A stretch of DNA of 64,000 nucleotides. Source: Nemertoderma westbladi. Taxonomy: Eukaryota; Xenacoelomorpha; Nemertodermatida; Nemertodermatidae. Both the position numbers and the translations under genes were made by a program. Shown piece by piece: positions 9,650-21,820 of the stretch. Every line of letters begins with the position of its first letter. Positions within the stretch are counted from its first letter, which is position 1. Below the pieces are notes generated by a model that saw nothing but the letters and a program-made list of their open reading frames with translations, did no database searches and was not told the DNA's origin. The stretch lies in assembly GCA_032718475.1 (NCBI GenBank), contig JAUCBJ010008795.1, positions 1 to 64,000 of the forward strand, read 5' to 3'.

Positions 9650-10907
9650 AGTTTACACGTATTTATCCGGCAGACCTTGAGGGGAATAACATCGGGTGGC
9701 CTACAGGATAACCCTGTTAGTATAAAGACATTCGCGAACAAGGTCGAGAAGGTGCTCATTGTGCTAAAGACGCTAGACGCGCCATACGAACTCAACGCAT
9801 CGAATAACATCACCACGATAGCGCAGGCACTGCCGATCTGGCTAAGGAACAAATGGAGGAAGATCGCCTTCTCCACCCGGGAGAAGAAAGGTGCGGAACC
9901 GGGCCTAGAGGAAATGTCGAACTTCCTCAACTACGAAGCAGAGTTGATTACAGACCCAGTCTACAGTGAGGATAGTTTGGGGAAGGCGCCAAAAGCGGAA
10001 TACAACAGCAGATGCATTCCCGAGAATGAGACAGTCGCTACCACATGAGGCCACGCAGGGGACTACAAGTCCACAGTTAGCCGGGAGTAGGGCCACACCG
10101 TGGCAGGGACAGAAACAAAATAACAACACGAACAAACATAATCCCAATACACCCAGTAGGTCGAGTCCAAATAACCAAAACACTAAACCGGTAGATATGA
10201 ATCTACGCGCGATACGTGAAGGGCTATACAGGGAGCGCTACAATCCAGGATACGAATGTCAATTGCATAGGGATGGGACCCATAAGACCATGAGTTGTAA
10301 GCATTGGCAAGCGTTGCCTAAACAAGATCGGGTAGCCTACGCGGATACAAACGGTCTATGTCATCGATGCGTGGTAGAAGGACACAGATTCGGGGAGTGT
10401 AGAGAAACACCGACAGAATATGACGAGACTGGAGGCCAAACAATGGCTACGAGCACGACGGTAGCAAGGAGAAAGAGGAAAGTACTACTCGGGGTAGTAC
10501 CAGTGAGGATAACAGGAAAGGGCGGCCGATCAGTCACAACATTGATGCTGGTCGACAGCGGAGCAGCCTTCACGCTGGTGGAGAATTGGGTGGCCGAGGA
10601 GATATGGTTACAGACGAGGCCGAGTAGGATGGCGGTAACTACTATCTCGAGTAAGGATGAGGTCCTGGAGATGAGGACGGGATGGTGCGAGATATCAGCA
10701 ATAGCACCAGGATGTGACTATGGGGCGACCATCGACCCCATACAGATAATAGAATATATCAATATAAATGCCAGGAGACCCACCAGGATCGAGGTCGAGC
10801 AATACTGGTTCCTGGACGATATTGATTTCTCAATACTGGAAGTGGACGTCTCGAAGGTATCCATCATAGTCGGAATGGATTGCCCGACGGCCCACGAGAG
10901 AGTATAA
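9650..10907 (+). pseudogene. BEL/Pao retrotransposon gag-protease, frameshifted
   Basis: Three Gag-Pro signatures are seen. First, the C-terminal part of a BEL-type Gag (about 9660-9960; VEKVLIVLKTLDAPYELN, LPIWLRNKWRKIAF). Second, zinc-knuckle-like cysteine/histidine motifs, including CHRCVVEGHRFGEC at about 10362-10400. Third, a retropepsin-like DUF1758 domain with the catalytic DSGAAFTLV at about 10555-10581. The frame changes between the Gag and knuckle parts near 9990. A second change near 10895 is followed by the usual post-protease tail (TPFGWMLSGPI at 10950-10990). The 5' part of gag and the 5' LTR are missing. It belongs to the decayed element ending with the LTR at 13121-13774. Confidence 0.8.
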
Positions 10908-11700
10908 GAACCATATTCGGAGAGAATAAGCAGCGGGATCCGACGGCGATTCTCACGCCGTTCGGGTGGATGCTTAGCGGCCCAATTAAAACCAAGATTC
11001 CATCCAGGGTGTCGGAGACATCAGGGCGCATGCTATCAGGCACCGTTAAGGACGAGAGGAGAAACCAGAGACGGGCGATGGGGAGGTCCCATGTGAGAAG
11101 CGGCCCGGGGAAGGATACCAGGAGTTGGGTATGGATCTGGAACCACGCATAGTGGAGCGTGGTGAAAGGATAGAGGATAGTTCCAGAGAAATACCGTCAG
11201 TAGATGAATTAGGAGGGGAAGCTACAGCAAGAGAGTGGGCGGAGGAGAATGGATTCGACGCGGAAGACTTAGAGACGATGGGATGGAACAAGGATGTTCC
11301 CGGCAAGTATCGGTATGAGGATGGAGAAGAGTGGACGGCGAGATGTCCGGAGAAGTGTCCGGAGGAGACGCCGGTCCGGTTGAGAGGCATACCGAAAAGG
11401 GGGAGGTCAAATAAGAAGACAGGGTGGAAAGGGATAGGATTACTATTATCCATTCTGTTCTATCTATTCTTTCGATTTCTTTTCATTCTACCACCGGACG
11501 ACAAGATGAAGGTGGCATTTTGCTGCCAGGGGACCATGAGGAAATTAAGAAGGCGACCGAAAGACCCGATTTTAGGGTGATGAAGGAGGGAGAATCAATT
11601 CCTAGAGAGTTGGAATTGGCAAGGAGAGTGTGGCGAAGGATAAGAGGACCTACAGGGGGGCAGTTGGAGAGTGCCTGCTGGAAGAATCGCCCTTGAAGTT
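10908..11700 (+). pseudogene. Degenerate downstream part of the BEL/Pao element
   Basis: Continues the post-protease tail in another frame, followed by an overlapping open stretch (11125-11580) rich in Glu/Arg with a hydrophobic segment near 11440-11490 (LLLSILFYLFFRFLFIL). No reverse-transcriptase (YxDD), RNase H or integrase motifs are found, so most of pol is absent. No function is assigned to the 11125-11580 frame; it may be scrambled pol or chance. Confidence 0.45.
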
Positions 11701-12098
11701 TAGTCATCCAATATGTTGGACTGAGGGGGGTGGGAATGAGGGCGAGACGCCCTTCTCACACATAAATAAAATATAAATAATAAGAAAATAATAAAATAAG
11801 TAGCGAGATAGTAGAAAGTTAGAAAGTAATAGTAGTAGATAGTACGTAGCACTAGGTAGTAGTTAGAAGTTAGTAGAAGTTAGTAAGAAGTAAGGAGTTA
11901 GAAAGTTAGTATAAGTTAGTAAGAGTAAGAGGAGAGTTAGAAGTAGGCAGAAGTATAGGGAGTGTGGTATATAAACATATCACGGGAGTAGGAGGGTACA
12001 TAGTACCGTTAGAGTTAGAAGTAGGCAGAGGATAGGCAGTGTGGTATATTGACATACCACGAGTAGTAGCAGGGTACATAGTACCGAGAGAGTTAGAG

Positions 12099-12340
12099 GT
12101 TGTGGGCACCGAAAGCGCCATATAGAAAGAGAGTTGGTATGGTATGTAGGTATACCATAGAGGTAGTAGCAGAGGGGTTGTGGGCACCGAAAGCGCCACG
12201 TAGTAAGAGAGTAGAGGGTATGGTATGTAGGTATACCATAGAGGTAGTAGCAGAGGGGTTGTGGGCACCGAAAGCGCCACGTAGTGAGAGAGTGAAGGGT
12301 GTGGTATGTAGGTATTAGGTAGTAGCATTATGTAGGTAGT
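12099..12340. repeat. 78-81-bp minisatellite within the BEL/Pao element
   Basis: Three units begin at 12099, 12177 and 12258 with GTTGTGGGCACCGAAAGCGC and contain the palindrome-like GTAGGTATACCATA. A degenerate remnant lies at 12378. More diverged related sequence (ACATAGTACCG, AGAAGTAGGCAG) lies just upstream from about 11940. Non-coding. Confidence 0.8.
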
Positions 12341-12540
12341 AGCAGTATTAGGGTAAATAGTACCATAGAAGTTAGAAGTTGTGGGCACCTTTTTTAAGTA
12401 AGAAAGTAAAGACTATGTTGGCATAGTATAGTAGTAGTAGGGTACAGGGTAAAAAGTAAGTAGCAAGGTAGATAGGATGATAGCACATACAGGGGTAACA
12501 TAAGGAAAATTGGCACTTTGGGAGTGGTAGAGAACACAGA

Positions 12541-12725
12541 ACATTGTGGAGCAGTGGGGATGGGCCAGCTCATGGGCCTAGTCTGCCACAAGCGATGGAC
12601 TGGGGCAATTTCCGGGAGGAGCACGGGGTGGGCACAGGACATTGTGGAGCAGTGGCGATGGGCCAGCTCATGAGGCTTGTCTGCCACAAGCCAATGGACT
12701 GGGGTAATTTCCCGAGAGGAGTATG
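12541..12725. repeat. 98-bp tandem duplication within the BEL/Pao element
   Basis: Two copies start at ACATTGTGGAGCAGTGG (12541 and 12639). They share ATGGGCCAGCTCATG and TCTGCCACAAGC and differ at scattered sites. Non-coding. Confidence 0.8.
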
Positions 12726-13120
12726 ATAGGAGTACGGGGGAAGTATGGAGAGGAGGTGTTGGCGCGTGAGAAAGTGAGAGGAGTGCAATTCAAGTATGGG
12801 GAACGAGCAGAGAGAGAGAGAGTAAGGGACAGAGGGGTCCGAGAGTGAGGTTAGAGTGAGTTCAGAGTGAGAGTTTTGAAAATTGTGTGAAGAGTCCACA
12901 ATTGTCTCAAACGGAGACGTCAGATACCTTGGTGCAACATAGCTCGCGATTGCACCAAGGAAGGGCAGTAATATCATACCCAGGGGGGGGGCGGCCTGGA
13001 AAGCCAATCCCGAGAAAAGAACTCCACCCCACACCCGATACTAGATCGGGTTCCAGCGGAATTGAAGCGCACTTGAGGTTGATGCTATCTTCTCACCGGG
13101 AAGATAGCATGGGGGGGGAG

Positions 13121-13774
13121 TGTAAGCGGATTCAATTCCACTTCATTACCCACCAGAAAATGGGATAGTGGCATTTTAGCAATATGTTGGAGATACGAGA
13201 TTACCAATATTAATCACGTATCATAACCAACATTGGGGGGGGGGGGGGGGGCAACACAAGCCCCAAAGCCACATAGAAAGGAAGGTTAGAGGTCAAACCA
13301 CCTCGGAGGGAACACAGCTAGTAGAGGCTAGCAGTAGAGGGGAAACACTCCCAGAGAGTGCCAAGGGTGACAAGTAGCATATTAGCCAATAGAGGGGAGG
13401 GAAGCACGTGATAGGGAGCAGGAAAGCATCCATTGGGTAGGAGGCCAAGGTAGACTAGGAGGTGAAACGATATTTAGTGTATCAATCATATATTATGTCA
13501 GATTCTTGGATTGGTACATCAGTTGGTTATTCAGTTTAGTGCAGACCAGTAACAATTATTGACCATCATCGGCCGTCATCGGCACTATCGTACCGGTATC
13601 TATTATATCTGTATTTCTGCCGTATTAATTGTGCTAGCATTTTCTAACATCAAGAGACAACACCAAACTCTTATTGTTTTCTCCAACGGCCTCGGCGAAG
13701 CTGTTAGCACCATCCCAAAGCAGAATGGTGACGCGTACTACAATTACCCGGTCAGGATCTCTGATCCCGTCACA
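13121..13774 (+). mobile_element. 3' LTR of the BEL/Pao element
   Basis: Starts TGTAAGCGGATTCAATTCC and ends GATCCCGTCACA (TG...CA termini). It is preceded by a purine-rich tract (GGGGGGGGAG), as expected for the polypurine tract before a 3' LTR, and by a hairpin-forming GATGCTATCTT/AAGATAGCAT pair at 13080-13110. A diverged copy of the whole LTR lies inverted at 36390-36963, which defines both ends. A G homopolymer lies at about 13235-13250. The internal region upstream contains gag-protease remnants, and no 5' LTR is seen. Confidence 0.8.
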
Positions 13775-16700
13775 TTACTGGTGGTTTCAAAGGTTCATTC
13801 GCGTTACCAGTGGCTTCAAAGGTTCATTCACATTACTGGTGGCTTCAAAGGTTCATTCGCGTTACCGGTGGTTTCAAAGGTTCATTCGCATTACCAGTGG
13901 TTTCAAAGGTTCATTCGCATTACCGATGGCTTCAAAGGTTCATTCGCATTACCAGTGGCTTCAAAGGTTCATTCGCTTTACCGGTGGTTTCAAAGGTTCA
14001 TTCGCGTATTAGTGGCTTCAAAGGTTCATTTGCATTACCGCTGGTTTCAAAGGTTCATTCGCGTTACTGGTGCGGTGGCTTCAAAGGTTCATTCGCGTTA
14101 CTGGTGCGGTGGCTTCAAAGGTTCATTCGCGTTACTGGTGCGGTGGCTTCAAAGGTTCATTTGCGTTACTGGTGGCTTCAAAGGTTCATTTGCGTTACTG
14201 GTGGCTTCAAAGGTTCATTTGCATTACTGGTGGCTTCAAAGGTTCATTCGCATTACCGGTGGCTTCAAAGGTTCATTCGCATTACCAGTGGCTTCAAAGG
14301 TTCATTCGCTTTACCGGTGGTTTCAAAGGTTCATTCGCGTATTAGTGGCTTCAAAGGTTCATTTGCATTACCGCTGGTTTCAAAGGTTCATTCGCGTATT
14401 AGTGGCTTCAAAGGTTCATTTGCATTACCGCTGGTTTCAAAGGTTCATTCGCGTTACTGGTGCGGTGGCTTCAAAGGTTCATTCGCGTTACCGGTGGCTT
14501 CAAAGGTTCATTCGCTTTACCAGTGGTTTCAAAGGTTCATTCGCGTATTAGTGGCTTCAAAGGTTCATTCGCGTTACCGCTGGTTTCAAAGGTTCATTCG
14601 CGTTACTGGTGCGGTGGCTTCAAAGGTTCTTTCGCATTACCAGTGGCTTCAAAGGTTCATTCGCGTTACCGGTGGCTTCAAAGGTTCATTCGCTTTACCA
14701 GTGGTTTCAAAGGTTCATTCGCGTATTAGTGGCTTCAAAGGTTCATTCGCGTTACCGCTGGTTTCAAAGGTTCATTCGCGTTACTGGTGCGGTGGCTTCA
14801 AAGGTTCATTCGCGTTACTGGTGGCTTCAAAGGTTCATTCGCTTTACCAGTGGTTTCAAAGGTTCATTCGCGTATTAGTGGCTTCAAAGGTTCATTCGCG
14901 TTACCGGTGGCTTCAATGGTTCATTCGCATTACCGGTGGTTTCAAAGGTTCATTCGCGTTACTGGTGGTTTCAAAGGTTCATTCGCATTACTGGTGGCTT
15001 CAAAGGTTCATTCGCGTTACTGGTGGTTTCAAAGGTTCATTCGCGTTACTGGTGGCTTCAAAGGTTCATTTGTGTTACCAGTGGCATCAAAGGTTCTTTC
15101 GCATTACCAGTGGTTTCAAAGGTTCATTCGCGTTACCGCTGTCTTCAAAGGTTCATTCGCGTTACCGGTGGTTTCAAAGGTTCATTCACGTTACCGGTGG
15201 CTTCAAAGGTTCATTCGCGTTACTGGTGGCTTCAAAGGTTCATTCGCGTTACCGCTGTCTTCAAAGGTTCATTCGCGTTACCGCTGTCTTCAAAGGTTCA
15301 TTCGCGTTACCGGTGGTTTCAAAGGTTCATTCACGTTACCGGTGGCTTCAAAGGTTCATTCGCGTTACTGGTGGCTTCAAAGGTTCATTCGCGTTACCGC
15401 TGTCTTCAAAGGTTCATTCGCGTTACCGGTGGCTTCAAAGGTTCATTCGCGTTACTGGTGGCTTCAAAGGTTCATTCGCGTTACCGGTGGCTTCAAAGGT
15501 TCATTCGCGTTACTGGTGGCTTCAAAGGTTCATTCGCGTTACCGCTGTCTTCAAAGGTTCATTCGCGTTACCACTGTCTTCAAAGGTTCATTCGCGTTAC
15601 CGGTGGTTTCAAAGGTTCATTCACGTTACCGGTGGCTTCAAAGGTTCATTCGCGTTACTGGTGGCTTCAAAGGTTCATTCGCGTTACCGCTGTCTTCAAA
15701 GGTTCATTCGCGTTACCGCTGTCTTCAAAGGTTCATTCGCGTTACCGGTGGTTTCAAAGGTTCATTCACGTTACCGGTGGCTTCAAAGGTTCATTCGCGT
15801 TACTGGTGGCTTCAAAGGTTCATTCGCGTTACCAGTGGCTTCAAAGGTTTATTCACGTTACCGGTGGTGGTTTCAAAGGTTTATTCGCGTTACCGGTGGC
15901 TTCAAAGGTTCATTCGCGTTACTGGTGGTTTCAAAGGTTTATTCACGTTACCAGTGGTTTCAAAGGTTTATTCGCGTTACCGGTGGTTTCAAAGGTTCAT
16001 TCGCGTTACTGGTGGTTTCAAAGGTTCATTCGCATTACTGGTGGCTTCAAAGGTTCATTCGCGTTACTGGTGGTTTCAAAGGTTCATTCGCGTTACTGGT
16101 GGCTTCAAAGGTTCATTTGTGTTACCAGTGGCATCAAAGGTTCTTTCGCATTACCAGTGGTTTCAAAGGTTCATTCGCGTTACCGCTGTCTTCAAAGGTT
16201 CATTCGCGTTACCGGTGGTTTCAAAGGTTCATTCACGTTACCGGTGGCTTCAAAGGTTCATTCGCGTTACTGGTGGCTTCAAAGGTTCATTCGCGTTACC
16301 GCTGTCTTCAAAGGTTCATTCGCGTTACCGCTGTCTTCAAAGGTTCATTCGCGTTACCGGTGGTTTCAAAGGTTCATTCACGTTACCGGTGGCTTCAAAG
16401 GTTCATTCGCGTTACTGGTGGCTTCAAAGGTTCATTCGCGTTACCGCTGTCTTCAAAGGTTCATTCGCGTTACCGGTGGCTTCAAAGGTTCATTCGCGGT
16501 ACTGGTGGCTTCAAAGGTTCATTCGCGTTACCGGTGGCTTCAAAGGTTCATTCGCGTTACTGGTGGCTTCAAAGGTTCATTCGCGTTACCGCTGTCTTCA
16601 AAGGTTCATTCGCGTTACCGCTGTCTTCAAAGGTTCATTCGCGTTACCGGTGGTTTCAAAGGTTCATTCACGTTACCGGTGGCTTCAAAGGTTCATTCGC

Positions 16701-19700
16701 GTTACTGGTGGCTTCAAAGGTTCATTCGCGTTACCGCTGTCTTCAAAGGTTCATTCGCGTTACCGCTGTCTTCAAAGGTTCATTCGCGTTACCGGTGGTT
16801 TCAAAGGTTCATTCACGTTACCGGTGGCTTCAAAGGTTCATTCGCGTTACTGGTGGCTTCAAAGGTTCATTCGCGTTACCAGTGGCTTCAAAGGTTTATT
16901 CACGTTACCGGTGGTGGTTTCAAAGGTTTATTCGCGTTACCGGTGGCTTCAAAGGTTCATTCGCGTTACTGGTGGTTTCAAAGGTTTATTCACGTTACCA
17001 GTGGTTTCAAAGGTTTATTCGCGTTACCGGTGGCTTCAAAGGTTCATTCGCGTTACCGGTGGTTTCAAAGGTTCATTCGCGTTACCGGTGGCTTCAAAGG
17101 TTCATTCGCGTTACCGGTGGTTTCAAAGGTTCATTCGCGTTACCGGTGGTTTCAAAGGTTCATTCGCGTTACCGGTGGTTTCAAAGGTTTATTCACGTTA
17201 CCGGTGGTGGTTTCAAAGGTTCATTCGCGTTACCGGTGGTTTCAAAGGTTCATTCGCGTTACCGGTGGCTTCAAAGGTTCATTCGCGTTACCGGTGGTTT
17301 CAAAGGTTCATTCGCGTTACCGGTGGTTTCAAAGGTTCATTCGCGTTACCGGTGGCTTCAAAGGTTCATTCGCGTTACCGGTGGTTTCAAAGGTTCATTC
17401 GCGTTACCGGTGGCTTCAAAGGTTCATTCGCGTTACCGGTGGTTTCAAAGGTTCATTCACGTTACCGGTGGCTTCAAAGGTTCATTCGCGTTACCGGTGG
17501 TTTCAAAGGTTCATTCACGTTACCGGTGGCTTCAAAGGTTCATTCGCGTTACCGGTGGCTTCAAAGGTTCATTCGCGTTACCGGTGGTTTCAAAGGTTCA
17601 TTCACGTTACCGGTGGCTTCAAAGGTTCATTCGCGTTACCGGTGGTTTCAAAGGTTCATTCACGTTACCGGTGGCTTCAAAGGTTCATTCGCGTTACCGG
17701 TGGCTTCAAAGGTTCATTCGCGTTACCGGTGGTTTCAAAGGTTCATTCGCGTTACCGGTGGTTTCAAAGGTTCATTCGCGTTACCGGTGGTTTCAAAGGT
17801 TTATTCACGTTACCGGTGGTGGTTTCAAAGGTTCATTCGCGTTACCGGTGGTTTCAAAGGTTCATTCGCGTTACCGGTGGCTTCAAAGGTTCATTCGCGT
17901 TACCGGTGGTTTCAAAGGTTCATTCGCGTTACCGGTGGTTTCAAAGGTTCATTCGCGTTACCGGTGGCTTCAAAGGTTCATTCGCGTTACCGGTGGTTTC
18001 AAAGGTTCATTCGCGTTACCGGTGGCTTCAAAGGTTCATTCGCGTTACCGGTGGTTTCAAAGGTTCATTCACGTTACCGGTGGCTTCAAAGGTTCATTCG
18101 CGTTACCGGTGGTTTCAAAGGTTTATTCACGTTACCGGTGGTGGTTTCAAAGGTTCATTCGCGTTACCGGTGGTTTCAAAGGTTCATTCGCGTTACCGGT
18201 GGCTTCAAAGGTTCATTCGCGTTACCGGTGGTTTCAAAGGTTCATTCGCGTTACCGGTGGCTTCAAAGGTTCATTCGCGTTACCGGTGGTTTCAAAGGTT
18301 TATTCACGTTACCAGTGGTTTCAAAGGTTTATTCGCGTTACCGGTGGCTTCAAAGGTTCATTCGCGTTACTGGTGGTTTCAAAGGTTCATTCGCGTTACC
18401 GGTGGCTTCAAAGGTTCATTCGCGTTACCGGTGGTTTCAAAGGTTCATTTGCATTACCGGTGGCTTCAAAGGTTCATTCGCGTTACCGGTGGTTTCAAAG
18501 GTTTATTCACGTTACCAGTGGTTTCAAAGGTTTATTCGCGTTACCGGTGGCTTCAAAGGTTCATTCGCGTTACTGGTGGTTTCAAAGGTTCATTCGCGTT
18601 ACCGGTGGTTTCAAAGGTTTATTCGCGTTACCGGTGGCTTCAAAGGTTCATTCGTGTTACTGGTGGTTTCAAAGGTTCATTCGCGTTACCGGTGGCTTCA
18701 AAGGTTCATTCGCGTTACCGGTGGTTTCAAAGGTTTATTCACGTTACCGGTGGTGGTTTCAAAGGTTCATTCGCGTTACCGGTGGTTTCAAAGGTTCATT
18801 CGCGTTACCGGTGGCTTCAAAGGTTCATTCGCGTTACCGGTGGTTTCAAAGGTTTATTCACGTTACCGGTGGTGGTTTCAAAGGTTCATTCGCGTTACCG
18901 GTGGTTTCAAAGGTTCATTTGCATTACCGGTGGCTTCAAAGGTTCATTCGCTTTACCGGTGGTTTCAAAGGTTCATTCGCGTTACCGCTGTCTTCAAAGG
19001 TTCATTCGCGTTACCGCTGTCTTCAAAGGTTCATTCGCGTTACCGGTGGTTTCAAAGGTTCATTCACGTTACCGGTGGCTTCAAAGGTTCATTCGCGTTA
19101 CTGGTGGCTTCAAAGGTTCATTCGCGTTACCGCTGTCTTCAAAGGTTCATTCGCGTTACCGGTGGCTTCAATGGTTCATTCGCATTACCGGTGGTTTCAA
19201 AGGTTCATTCGCGTTACTGGTGGTTTCAAAGGTTCATTCGCATTACTGGTGGCTTCAAAGGTTCATTCGCGTTACCGGTGGCTTCAAAGGTTCATTCGCG
19301 TTACTGGTGGTTTCAAAGGTTCATTCGCGTTACCGGTGGTTTCAAAGGTTCATTCGCGTATTAGTGGCTTCAAAGGTTCATTCGCGTTACTGGTGGTTTC
19401 AAAGGTTCATTCGCGTTACTGGTGGCTTCAAAGGTTCATTTGTGTTACCAGTGGCATCAAAGGTTCTTTCGCATTACCGGTGGTTTCAAAGGTTTATTCA
19501 CGTTACCGGTGGTGGTTTCAAAGGTTCATTCGCGTTACCGGTGGTTTCAAAGGTTCATTCACGTTACCGGTGGCTTCAAAGGTTCATTCGCGTTACTGGT
19601 GGCTTCAAAGGTTCATTCGCGTTACCGCTGTCTTCAAAGGTTCATTCGCGTTACCGCTGTCTTCAAAGGTTCATTCGCGTTACCGGTGGTTTCAAAGGTT

Positions 19701-20493
19701 CATTCACGTTACCGGTGGCTTCAAAGGTTCATTCGCGTTACTGGTGGCTTCAAAGGTTCATTCGCGTTACCGCTGTCTTCAAAGGTTCATTCGCGTTACC
19801 GGTGGCTTCAAAGGTTCATTCGCGTTACTGGTGGCTTCAAAGGTTCATTCGCGTTACCGGTGGCTTCAAAGGTTCATTCGCGTTACTGGTGGCTTCAAAG
19901 GTTCATTCGCGTTACCGCTGTCTTCAAAGGTTCATTCGCGTTACCGCTGTCTTCAAAGGTTCATTCGCGTTAACGGTGGTTTCAAAGGTTCATTCACGTT
20001 ACCGGTGGCTTCAAAGGTTCATTCGCGTTACTGGTGGCTTCAAAGGTTCATTCGCGTTACCGCTGTCTTCAAAGGTTCATTCGCGTTACCGGTGGTTTCA
20101 AAGGTTCATTCGCGTTACCGGTGGCTTCAAAGGTTCATTCGCGTTACCGGTGGTTTCAAAGGTTTATTCACGTTACCAGTGGTTTCAAAGGTTTATTCGC
20201 GTTACCGGTGGCTTCAAAGGTTCATTCGCGTTACTGGTGGTTTCAAAGGTTCATTCGCGTTACCGGTGGTTTCAAAGGTTTATTCGCGTTACCGGTGGCT
20301 TCAAAGGTTCATTCGCGTTACTGGTGGTTTCAAAGGTTCATTCGCGTTACCGGTGGCTTCAAAGGTTCATTCGCGTTACCGGTGGTTTCAAAGGTTTATT
20401 CACGTTACCGGTGGTGGTTTCAAAGGTTCATTCGCGTTACCGGTGGTTTCAAAGGTTCATTCGCGTTACCGCTGTCTTCAAAGGTTCATTCGC
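13772..20493 (+). repeat. 29-bp tandem satellite array, about 230 copies
   Basis: The unit contains TTTCAAAGGTTCATTCGCG followed by TTACCGGTGG. Common variants are GGCTTC/GGTTTC, ACTGG/ACCGG and GCTGTC for GGTGGT; 3-bp insertions (GGTGGTGG) and short deletions (GCGTATTAGTGG) occur. The unit has no stop triplet in any plus frame and 29 is not a multiple of 3, so all three plus frames stay open for long stretches and give the same 29-residue basic peptide repeat. Blocks are repeated at about 1,047 bp (the TGTGTTACCAGTGGCATC variant at 15071 and 16118, again at 19441), showing higher-order structure. The array starts at the LTR end. It is more likely satellite DNA than a gene. Confidence 0.9.
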
Positions 20494-21820
20494 TGTACGC
20501 GCTTTTAAAGACCTTCAGCAGTTTAACCTGCCGAAATTTATATGTCTTTATTGATAATCTGCCTTTTGTAAGATGATAAGATTTAATACAAAACAAACCA
20601 AAAACATTAGCCGAAGCCAGTCCATGCGCGTCCAAATGACCCGTTTATAACACCGGGAGACTGGATTCGTGGGCTTAAATTTATTTGCGGTCAAGCCTAC
20701 TGTATTATTCGATTGATTACTAATATATAATCTCTGACAAATATTATTCACTTTCGGGAAATATTAGCAGTTCCTTTTAGGACGTGGCGCTCTACCTATG
20801 TAAACAGAGTTATGACTGATATTACACACAACGATATGGCTTAAATTTCAAGCATAGGGCGCATTCTTTAGGAATGCTTTATTATCAGATCCAAATCACT
20901 TTACAATCACGCACGCTACCGGTAACGCACAACACTGCTCACTGATATGCCGACAGTTACTGACTTTGATCAGGTATAAAGAGATACGCACTGGACTCAG
21001 GTAGTGTCTGTCAAACAACATTAGATTCACTACAAACACAATAATAAAGTCGCAATTGTTGTACATAACCCTTCTCTCTAACCTGTAGTGTATCAAGGAT
21101 ATTGGGAAAACGTGGGTTGATTATTGATATTCTTCAACTAATAACATCCAATTATACTGATACAAAATTACAAACAGTAAAAGCAGTATGACGGTAGGTT
21201 AAGATATAATTAGATTGCATTGAATCGTTAATAGCGAATTGAACCGTTTGTTTGGTAAGATAATAGCTATGCTTTCTATAATTTAGCCTACTAATGTTCT
21301 TATAAAAAGGCAGAAAACATTTCGCTATCTCAACACGGTCTTAAAACACTGATAATAAAGTCCTAAAATCATAACAAAATCATAACAAAAAGTCCCGTGA
21401 CTTTAGCTCTCTTATTTTCCAAGAATCCCGTTCAACACATGTAATCAGCAGTGAGACAGGATAATTTCAGTTCAGTAGCTCGGGATTGGTCGAAATCAGA
21501 ACTAACTCAACGCAGGGCTATGGGTAACTAGGGCAACCTTCCCAAGCCGGCTGGCCAATCGAACAGCTCAGATCCCTCCTAAAGGATTCCAACGCCTTGG
21601 AGGGGGGAACTGGTTAGCAAAGAAAACAAATCAGTCATATCCCAGAAAAACCTTTACAGTAGGTTTCAGAGTATTTTAGCGTATGGGGGAAAAACTGGGT
21701 TGCGGGGCGAAGGGCCAGTTACATCCCACAGAAGCTTTTACACCGCTCCCAGAAAATGAGATTGAAGTCTATAAAATATACAAAATCGCAGTTTCTAATA
21801 TACATAAATACTCTAAACCG
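20494..21820. other. Intergenic stretch, no gene seen
   Basis: A/T-rich sequence between the 29-bp array and the 3' end of the minus-strand 1424-codon ORF. Only short unconvincing ORFs are present. The last few hundred bases may hold the 3' UTR of the minus-strand gene. Confidence 0.5.

Noticed and set aside
13559-13774. Protein-like stretch upstream of the 29-bp array (reads as a hydrophobic leader followed by a plausible domain)
   Set aside because: The same bases are the 3' part of the BEL LTR, matched by the inverted LTR copy at 36390-36963, so this is not an exon.
13810-20554. Very long plus-strand ORFs (2,232, 1,872 and 1,525 codons)
   Set aside because: They are overlapping readings of the 29-bp satellite in different frames, encode the same peptide, and contain practically no acidic residues. 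The openness follows from a stop-free repeat unit.
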